Shown here piece after piece: positions 55,050-61,246 of a stretch of 64,000 nucleotides of DNA (positions are counted from its first letter, which is position 1; every line of letters starts with the position of its first letter). Made by a program: the position numbers and the translations under genes. Below the pieces are notes generated by a model. The model was not told the origin of the DNA, made no database searches, and saw nothing but the letters and a program-made list of their open reading frames with translations. The DNA is from Gemmatimonas aurantiaca T-27 (GTDB lineage Bacteria > Gemmatimonadota > Gemmatimonadetes > Gemmatimonadales > Gemmatimonadaceae), in NCBI RefSeq assembly GCF_000010305.1, contig NC_012489.1:2177646-2241645 (forward strand), in the 5' to 3' direction.

Positions 55050-57832
55050 GCGCCGGTGGAGGCGAGGCGATTCACCACCGCTTCGGCGGCGGCCAGGGCC
55101 GCGTCGATCTGTCCAGGTTCGACACCGGCCTGCGCCATGTGCGGCTTGCCACCACCACGTCCGCCTACCGTCGCCGCCACATCGCGCACCACCGCATCGG
55201 CCCGCAGCCCACGATCACGGGCATCGTCCGTTGCCACGGCCAGGAGCGCCCCCTTCCCATCGGCCAGCGCGGCGCCCAGCACGGCCACGCCGCTGCCCAG
55301 CGCTTCACGCACGGCGTCACCAAGCGCCTGCAGTGCCTTCACGTCCGGCACATCGACCTTGGCCGCGATGAAGCGCGTGCCGCCGGCGTCGATGGCCTTG
55401 GCGATGAGCTGCTGGGCCAATCCACCGCCTGCCCCACCGCCACGCAGGGACTCTTCGAGGCGCTTTTCGAGTTGCTTCCGCTCGTCCATCAGCGCGTCGA
55501 GCTTGCGTTCAATCTGCTCGGCGCCCGATGTCATGCCCGACATCGGCACCTTGAGGCGCGAGGCCACCTGCAGCAGCGCCCGTTCACGATCGGCGAGGAA
55601 CTGGAACGCCCGCGGGCCGCTCACGGCTTCGATGCGGCGCACACCGGCCGCCACACCGCTCTCGTTGATGACACGCACCAAGCCGATTTCCGCGGTATTC
55701 CGCACATGTGTGCCGCCGCAGAGTTCGACCGACAGCGACGGGATCTCCACCACGCGGACCACATCCCCGTACTTCTCACCGAACAACGCCATCGCGCCGT
55801 GCGCCACGGCGTCCACATAGGACTCCTCGCGCGTATTCACCGGCGCACTCTGCCACACACCGGCATTCACATCGGCTTCGATAGCCGCCAGTTGTTCGGC
55901 CGTCACGGGACCGTGATGCGTGAAGTCGAAGCGGAGACGGTCGGGGGTGACCAGAGAACCAGCCTGATGCACATGATCGCCCAGCACCTTACGTAGGGCG
56001 GCGTGCAAGAGGTGCGTTGCGGTGTGGTGACGCTCCGTGTCGCGACGACGATCCCGCGGTACCACAGCATGCGCCCGACCGAAGATGATCTCTCCGGTGG
56101 ACGAGCCAATGGCAGCGATGCGGCCGTCGAGCTTGCGGACCTCGTTCACTTCAACGGTCCATCCTTCACCGGTGATCGTGCCGTGGTCGGAGACCTGCCC
56201 GCCCGACTCGGCATAAAACGGCGTCTCGCGCAGCATGACCGCCACCCGTCCATCGGGCAGTTGCCGCACGGCCGTGACGATGGTTTCGATCTCGGTGGTT
56301 TCGTAGCCGACGAAACGCCCCAATGCCGCCTGGTGCTGCTGATCGTGCGTCCAGTGGGTCGGATCGGCGAAGTCATCCGCGCTGACGGTGATCTGACGCG
56401 ACTTACGATCTTCCTGCGACTGCTTCCGCTGCGCCTGCAACGAGCGTTCGAACCCGGCGATATCCACCAGATAGCCGCGTTCGCGGGCCATCAGGTCGGT
56501 CAGGTCGATCGGGAAGCCAAACGTGTCGTACAAACGGAACGCATCCTCACCCGACAGCGTGCCACGCATGGTGGTGCTGCCCTGTGTGCTGGCCGCTGGA
56601 GCCAGTTCTTCGAAGCGGGACATACCCGCGTCGATGGTGGTGAGGAAACGGTCTTCTTCGGCGCGTGTGGTCTCGAGGATGTGCTTTCGGCGCACATGCA
56701 GCTCGGGATACAGATCGCGCATGGTGTCGATCAGCACTTCCACCACATGCACCAGCGTGGGTTCGCGGCGACCGAGCAGCCAGGCGTGACGCACCGCGCG
56801 GCGCAGGATGCGGCGCAGCACGTACCCACGGCCTTCATTGCTGGGGAACACACCGTCGGCCAACAGGAAGCCCACCGCGCGCGCATGATCAGCCAGCACG
56901 CGGAACGACGCCGGATCGATCTCCTGGCCGTCCTTTGCATACGCCTTGCCCAGCCCAACGCCCGGACGGTACGGGTAGCCGATACCCACCACGTCCTCCA
57001 CCTTCGCGATCAGCGGGCGGAAGAGGTCCGTGTGAAAGTTGTTGGTCACTCCCTGCATCACTGCCGCAATGCGCTCGAGCCCCGCGCCCGTGTCGACCGA
57101 CGGCTTGGGCAACGGCACCAAGGTGCCATCCGCCTGCCGATCGAACTGCATGAACACGAGGTTCCAGATCTCCAGGAAACGCCCCGCTTCGGCGCCTTCC
57201 ACAAAGGCGTCGAGCGAATAGTCCTCGATCTCGGTGTTGGTCCACTCACCCGTCGCATCAGCCGGAAACGCCCAGTCGGCGGCCAGCTTCGCCAGGTCCA
57301 CGTAGATCTCCGTGCACGGGCCACACGGACCGGTGTCGGCCATCTGCCAGAAGTTGTCCTTGGCACCGAGCCCGTAGATACGATTCTCGGGGACGTCGGC
57401 CACGTCCTTCCACAACTGACGGGCTTCGTCGTCTTCATGGAAGACGGTGACGCGCAGATGCTCACGCGGAATCTTCAGATCTTCGGTGATGAACTCCCAC
57501 GCGAACTTGATCGCATCGCGCTTGAAGTAGTCACCGAACGAGAAGTTGCCGAGCATCTCGAAGAACGTGTGGTGACGCGCCGTGTGACCGACCTGTTCGA
57601 GGTCGTTGTGCTTGCCACCTGCCCGCACGCACTTCTGCGAGGTGGTAGCTCGCCGCTTCCCGTCGGGTGCTTCCTCCATGCCGAGGAAGACCTTCTTGAA
57701 CTGCACCATGCCTGCGTTGGTGAACAGCAGGGTGGGATCATCGGCCGGAACAAGCGAGGAGCTTGGGCGGATGGCGTGGCCGTTCTTTTCGAAGAAGGCC
57801 AGGAATCGGGAGCGGATCTCGGACGCGTTCAT
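55046..57832 (-). CDS. alaS: Alanyl-tRNA synthetase
   Basis: AlaS charges tRNA-Ala and edits Ser/Gly errors. The start at ATG 57832 (MNASEIRSRFLAFFEKNGH) gives 928 residues; the longer frame upstream is rejected because the family N-terminus is exact here. The class II core has RPSSSLVPADDPTLLFTNAGM, TSQKCVRAGGKHND, and GYVLRRILRRAVRHAWLLGR. The editing domain has HTATHLLHAALRKVLG and CGGTHVRN, giving the four metal ligands, and a C-Ala domain follows. A TATATT -10-like box ends only 10 nt from the ATG, hinting at a near-leaderless mRNA. Confidence 0.97.
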   Translation of the reverse strand: MNASEIRSRFLAFFEKNGHAIRPSSSLVPADDPTLLFTNAGMVQFKKVFLGMEEAPDGKRRATTSQKCVRAGGKHNDLEQVGHTARHHTFFEMLGNFSFGDYFKRDAIKFAWEFITEDLKIPREHLRVTVFHEDDEARQLWKDVADVPENRIYGLGAKDNFWQMADTGPCGPCTEIYVDLAKLAADWAFPADATGEWTNTEIEDYSLDAFVEGAEAGRFLEIWNLVFMQFDRQADGTLVPLPKPSVDTGAGLERIAAVMQGVTNNFHTDLFRPLIAKVEDVVGIGYPYRPGVGLGKAYAKDGQEIDPASFRVLADHARAVGFLLADGVFPSNEGRGYVLRRILRRAVRHAWLLGRREPTLVHVVEVLIDTMRDLYPELHVRRKHILETTRAEEDRFLTTIDAGMSRFEELAPAASTQGSTTMRGTLSGEDAFRLYDTFGFPIDLTDLMARERGYLVDIAGFERSLQAQRKQSQEDRKSRQITVSADDFADPTHWTHDQQHQAALGRFVGYETTEIETIVTAVRQLPDGRVAVMLRETPFYAESGGQVSDHGTITGEGWTVEVNEVRKLDGRIAAIGSSTGEIIFGRAHAVVPRDRRRDTERHHTATHLLHAALRKVLGDHVHQAGSLVTPDRLRFDFTHHGPVTAEQLAAIEADVNAGVWQSAPVNTREESYVDAVAHGAMALFGEKYGDVVRVVEIPSLSVELCGGTHVRNTAEIGLVRVINESGVAAGVRRIEAVSGPRAFQFLADRERALLQVASRLKVPMSGMTSGAEQIERKLDALMDERKQLEKRLEESLRGGGAGGGLAQQLIAKAIDAGGTRFIAAKVDVPDVKALQALGDAVREALGSGVAVLGAALADGKGALLAVATDDARDRGLRADAVVRDVAATVGGRGGGKPHMAQAGVEPGQIDAALAAAEAVVNRLASTGA

Positions 57833-57841
57833 AGGCCCGGA

Positions 57842-57847
57842 AATATA
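57842..57847 (-). promoter_or_regulatory. Possible -10 box close to the alaS start
   Basis: TATATT reads on the minus strand at 57847-57842, nine nt before the alaS ATG. A transcript starting 6-7 nt downstream would have almost no leader. No convincing -35 hexamer is seen at 16-18 nt, so this is tentative. Confidence 0.3.
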
Positions 57848-57935
57848 GACATGTCGAGGCGCAACAGTGGGCGAGGGTGCCTCGAATACATGAAGATTGT
57901 GCAACCGCTTCCGGCGAACGCTTCCAAGGGTGTCG

Positions 57936-58592
57936 CTATTCCGTGCGTCGCAACACTTCCCGTGCGACGCGGCGTACGAGCGATCCCGCATACCCTCGTC
58001 GCAACAGGAAGGCCACCAGGCGTCGTTCGGCGACGGCAGGCTCCAATGACGCCAGCGAACGTACGCGCTTTTCTGCAATGGCCCGGCATGATGCGAGTTC
58101 ATCGAACCCGGCTTCTCGGGCCTCTTCCAGTGCTTCCGCGACGGCGGCGGTCACTCGTGGGGCGGCCACACCCTTCTTTCGGAGCTGCTGACGCACCCGG
58201 GCCGGTGCGTCTCCGCGGCGGAGACGTGAGGCGGCTTCGGCGCGAGCCACGGCTTCGTCGGACAGCACCCCCGAGGCTTCGAGGCGATCGAGTGCGGTGC
58301 GGATCTGCAGCGGGGTGGCTTCGCGACGACGCAGCCGAACTTCGAGCTCACTGCGTGTACGCCGGCTGCGGGCGAGGGCATCGACCGCCCGGTCCATGAG
58401 CTCCGTGATCACGGACTCTTCGCGAAGCCGTTCTACGGCATCCGCTGTCAGCTCGGCGCCGATGCGGGTCGCTCCCACATCGGCCAACACGGCCACCCCG
58501 ACCACAAAGGCCTGCCCGTCACTCAATTCGAGCAGGTAGCGCCCAGGACGCCGCGGCGATTCCCGCAGGGATTTGATACGCAAGGCTTCCAC
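57936..58592 (-). CDS. recX: Regulatory protein RecX
   Basis: RecX inhibits RecA filament growth. I start at GTG 58592 (218 residues); the longer frame reaches into the recA terminator. Three-helix RecX repeats are visible: RRTRSELEVRLRRREATPLQI with LDRLEASGVLSDEAVARAE, then RLRRGDAPARVRQQLRKKGV, then EKRVRSLASLEPAVAERRLVAFLLRRGYAG. It lies downstream of recA, beyond a terminator, so its level probably depends on read-through. Confidence 0.88.
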   Translation of the reverse strand: MEALRIKSLRESPRRPGRYLLELSDGQAFVVGVAVLADVGATRIGAELTADAVERLREESVITELMDRAVDALARSRRTRSELEVRLRRREATPLQIRTALDRLEASGVLSDEAVARAEAASRLRRGDAPARVRQQLRKKGVAAPRVTAAVAEALEEAREAGFDELASCRAIAEKRVRSLASLEPAVAERRLVAFLLRRGYAGSLVRRVAREVLRRTE

Positions 58593-58620
58593 GATGGGTA
58601 GAGCGCGGGTGGGGGGAATG

Positions 58621-58695
58621 AAAAAAGCCGAGGGGCAACTCACGATGAGCCGTGGTGATCCGGGCACCACTTCCCACCGCAAGCAACCCCTCGGC
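58621..58695 (-). terminator. Nested recA terminator upstream of recX
   Basis: On the minus strand GCCGAGGGG (58695-58687) pairs with CCCCTCGGC (58635-58627), followed by TTTTTT. The 51-nt interior carries another hairpin, GTGGTG/CACCAC. It lies 33 nt after recA and 29 nt before the recX start, and is placed to set a low RecX:RecA ratio by partial read-through. Confidence 0.8.
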
Positions 58696-58728
58696 CCTTC
58701 TCATGCGAACATCGGGTGACGCCCAGTC

Positions 58729-59766
58729 CTACTCTTCGGCCTCTTCTGCGCCGACGTCACCGTTCTTCACACCCAGCACCGTCTTCACCTTGTCCTCGAC
58801 CTCCGCCATGAGGGCCGGGTTGTCCTTGAGGAACATCTTCGCGTTTTCTCGGCCCTGCCCTATGCGCTGCGTGCCATAGCTGTACCAGGCGCCCGCCTTG
58901 TCGATGATGCCCGACTCGACACCGATATCGACCAGCAGCGACGTGTGGCTGATGCCTTCCGCGTACATGATGTCGAACTCGGCCTGCTTGAACGGCGGCG
59001 CGACCTTGTTCTTCACGACCTTCACGCGCACGTGCGAACCGATGACGTCTTCCTTCTCCTTCACCGGGCCGATGCGACGAATGTCGAGACGGAGCGACGC
59101 GTAGAACTTGAGCGCCTTGCCACCCGTGGTGGTCTCCGGATTGCCGAACATCACGCCGATCTTTTCGCGCAACTGATTGATGAAGATGACCGACACCTTG
59201 GAACGGGCGATGGCACCGGTGAGCTTGCGCAGCGCCTGACTCATGAGGCGCGCCTGCAGGCCCACGTGCGAATCACCCATGTCGCCTTCGATTTCGGCCT
59301 TCGGGACCAGCGCGGCCACGGAGTCGATCACGATCACATCGACAGCTCCGGAGCGCACGAGGATCTCGCAGATCTCGAGCGCCTGTTCACCGGTGTCCGG
59401 CTGCGAGATCAGCATGTTCTCGACATCCACGCCCAGCTTCTTGGCGTATTCGGTGTCGAGGGCGTGCTCTGCGTCGATGAACGCCGCCACGCCGCCCTGC
59501 TTCTGCGCGTTGGCCACGACGTGCAAACACAGCGTGGTCTTACCGCTGGACTCCGGACCGTAGATCTCGGTGACGCGGCCGCGCGGGATACCACCCACAC
59601 CGATGGCGGCGTCGAGATTGATGGCACCGGTCGGGATCGACTCCACCCGCACCTTCGCGTCGGTACCAAGCCGCATGATCGAACCCTTGCCGCAGCTCTT
59701 CTCGATCTGAGCGACTGCGAGCGCCAGGGCCTTGCGCTTGTCGTCGGTTATCACTGAGCCCGCCAT
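58729..59766 (-). CDS. recA: Recombinase RecA
   Basis: RecA forms filaments on single-stranded DNA for strand exchange and for SOS induction. From ATG 59766 ([20 protein letters not shown]) it is 345 residues, the normal size; the longer frame upstream is rejected. Motifs: Walker A GPESSGKT (70-77), [38 protein letters not shown] (Walker B), L1/L2 loop region [29 protein letters not shown] (206-234) and an acidic C-terminal tail. A promoter-like element is at 59813-59840; no LexA box could be identified. Confidence 0.98.
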   Translation of the reverse strand: MAGSVITDDKRKALALAVAQIEKSCGKGSIMRLGTDAKVRVESIPTGAINLDAAIGVGGIPRGRVTEIYGPESSGKTTLCLHVVANAQKQGGVAAFIDAEHALDTEYAKKLGVDVENMLISQPDTGEQALEICEILVRSGAVDVIVIDSVAALVPKAEIEGDMGDSHVGLQARLMSQALRKLTGAIARSKVSVIFINQLREKIGVMFGNPETTTGGKALKFYASLRLDIRRIGPVKEKEDVIGSHVRVKVVKNKVAPPFKQAEFDIMYAEGISHTSLLVDIGVESGIIDKAGAWYSYGTQRIGQGRENAKMFLKDNPALMAEVEDKVKTVLGVKNGDVGAEEAEE

Positions 59767-59812
59767 AAGACCGCCGTCGTGAGGGGTGAAGCACCATGCC
59801 CTGGCCCGCGAG

Positions 59813-59840
59813 AATCTAGGGTGAACGCAGACTGGGCCAA
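59813..59840 (-). promoter_or_regulatory. Candidate recA promoter
   Basis: TTGGCC (59840-59835) and TAGATT (59818-59813) are 16 nt apart, similar in form to the infC and rpsU promoters. Transcription would start near 59806, about 40 nt ahead of ATG. A second candidate, TTGTCC (59878-59873) with TACTTT (59855-59850) and a 17-nt spacer, lies upstream. I see no CTGT-N8-ACAG or GAAC-N4-GTTC box. Confidence 0.5.
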
Positions 59841-59897
59841 GACCCGAATAAAGTACGAAGAAGTTGCGATGTGGACAACTCCCAAAACTGCCCGATT

Positions 59898-60263
59898 TCA
59901 GGACAATTGGAATGCTCCTTCGATGTGTCTGACACGGACATTTTGACCGTCTATCAGTATTCCGAGCACATCGAACCGGTATTCCAACCCTTCGGTGCCG
60001 TGCCGATCGACCCACACCTTGGCGGAACGGACCAGCTCCCGTCGCTTGCGAGCGTGCACGGCTTCGACCGGTGACCCGAAGGCCTCGCCGCGCCTGGCTT
60101 TCACCTCCACGAACGCCACTTCCTGCTCGCGCTGCATGATGAGGTCGATGTCGCGATGGCCATGGCGAAAGCGGTGTGCGACGAGCTGCCATCCTTCGCG
60201 TATGAGCCAGCGGGCGGCGATACGTTCGCCCAGCAATCCGAGTTCCTGTCTCGCTCGTGTCAT
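59898..60263 (-). CDS. yraN: UPF0102 (YraN) family endonuclease-like protein
   Basis: The 121-residue protein has the YraN pattern: [22 protein letters not shown] (8-29), then the nuclease-like HRDIDLIM and [15 protein letters not shown] (D...ExK), and [15 protein letters not shown] restriction-endonuclease-like fold is inferred; the biological role is unsettled. It lies upstream of recA. A TACACT box ends 7 nt before the ATG (60275-60270), possibly making a leaderless transcript. Confidence 0.9.
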   Translation of the reverse strand: MTRARQELGLLGERIAARWLIREGWQLVAHRFRHGHRDIDLIMQREQEVAFVEVKARRGEAFGSPVEAVHARKRRELVRSAKVWVDRHGTEGLEYRFDVLGILIDGQNVRVRHIEGAFQLS

Positions 60264-60269
60264 GGCGGC

Positions 60270-60275
60270 AGTGTA
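60270..60275 (-). promoter_or_regulatory. Possible -10 box close to the yraN start
   Basis: TACACT reads on the minus strand at 60275-60270 with only GCCGCC between it and the ATG at 60263. If used, transcription would start at or next to the start codon. A -35 at proper spacing is not clear (GTGACA is 20 nt away). Confidence 0.3.
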
Positions 60276-60355
60276 GCACCGCTCGTGTCGCGCAGTGTCA
60301 CCGAAACATCGCGCGCATCATCATGGCGATGCGGCTCTCGGTGTTCTCCCGTCTT

Positions 60356-61138
60356 CTAGCGAGCGGACCGCAGGCCGCGTACGGCGAGGATGGCACCAGG
60401 ATCGTCGCTGATGATGCCGTTCACACCGTGCCGCCACAGCTTGAGCGCGTAGGCGGGATCATTCACGGTCCAGATATGCGTGACCACACCGTGGGGCTTC
60501 ATGCTGCGCGCCAGGGACGCAATCGGCACCGGAATGCCGTGGTAAATGGGCGGAATGCACATCGCCTGAAAAGCCGGCGCGGCCAGTGGTCGTCGCAGGA
60601 GCGATGGGAGCAGGATGCTCACCATGTCGGGTGTACAGGCACCCATGGCAAATCCGGCGCCATGGAGCGGCCGGGTGCACGCCGCGTCGAACCCCGCCAC
60701 GATGATGCGTGGCGCCAGGCCATGGCGCGCGATCGCCTCGCGCAGCAGCGGTGTGGCGTCCGGTGTCTTGATCTCGATGATGAGTGGCAGCGTGCGAGGC
60801 AGTGCGTCCACCACTTCATCGAACGTCGGGATTCCGGCGCCGCGTCCACGCCAGGGGAATGAACTCCCGTCACGGGTGAAGCGGGCACCGGCATCCACCG
60901 CGCGCAGCTCGGCCAGTGTCCGCGCCGCCACCGGCCCACTGGCGTCAGTGGTACGATCGAGCGTGGTGTCGTGCATGAGCACGAGCACACCGTCGCGCGT
61001 GACGTGCAGATCGAACTCCACGGCATCCACGCCGAGCGCCACCGCCTCCAGCAAGGAGGGGATGGTGTTCTCCGGGGCATGCGCCCGATTGCCTCGGTGT
61101 CCAATCACCGGGGTGGCCGACGGATCGAGAAGAATCAT
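60356..61138 (-). CDS. glpQ: Glycerophosphodiester phosphodiesterase
   Basis: The 260-residue protein has the GDPD signature: VIGHRGNRAHAPENTIPSL near the N-terminus, the metal and acid residues in DAVEFDLHVTRDGVLVLMHD, then IIEIKTPD and a C-terminal THIWTVNDPAYALKLWRHGVNGIISDDPG. It hydrolyses glycerophosphodiesters to glycerol 3-phosphate and an alcohol. No signal peptide is seen, so it is of the cytoplasmic (UgpQ-like) type. It lies 108 nt downstream of the TonB receptor gene with a hairpin between. Confidence 0.93.
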   Translation of the reverse strand: MILLDPSATPVIGHRGNRAHAPENTIPSLLEAVALGVDAVEFDLHVTRDGVLVLMHDTTLDRTTDASGPVAARTLAELRAVDAGARFTRDGSSFPWRGRGAGIPTFDEVVDALPRTLPLIIEIKTPDATPLLREAIARHGLAPRIIVAGFDAACTRPLHGAGFAMGACTPDMVSILLPSLLRRPLAAPAFQAMCIPPIYHGIPVPIASLARSMKPHGVVTHIWTVNDPAYALKLWRHGVNGIISDDPGAILAVRGLRSAR

Positions 61139-61156
61139 GACAGTCTCAACATGTCA

Positions 61157-61187
61157 CGCGGGGCGATGCCAGTGGCACCGCCCCGCG
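61157..61187 (-). terminator. Strong hairpin after the TonB-receptor gene
   Basis: CGCGGGGCG (61157-61165) and CGCCCCGCG (61179-61187) form a 9-bp perfect GC stem, with inner TGCC/GGCA, about 60 nt after the receptor gene. It has no U-tract, so it may mark a factor-aided terminator or protect the 3' end. Confidence 0.6.
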
Positions 61188-61246
61188 GATTGGATCACAC
61201 ATGACGCCGAGTCGTGACGCGGTGGTGACCGGTCAGCGAGGGGGCA

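Noticed and set aside
57833-57935. T-box or riboswitch before alaS
   Set aside because: The 103-nt gap has no matching consensus, and a -10-like box lies very near the ATG.
56003-58399. 798-codon plus-strand open frame over alaS and recX
   Set aside because: It covers intact alaS and recX on the other strand and has no plausible start or motif.
59767-59897. LexA/SOS box before recA
   Set aside because: Neither CTGT-N8-ACAG nor GAAC-N4-GTTC is visible. The phylum's LexA motif may differ, so this is absence of recognition, not proof.
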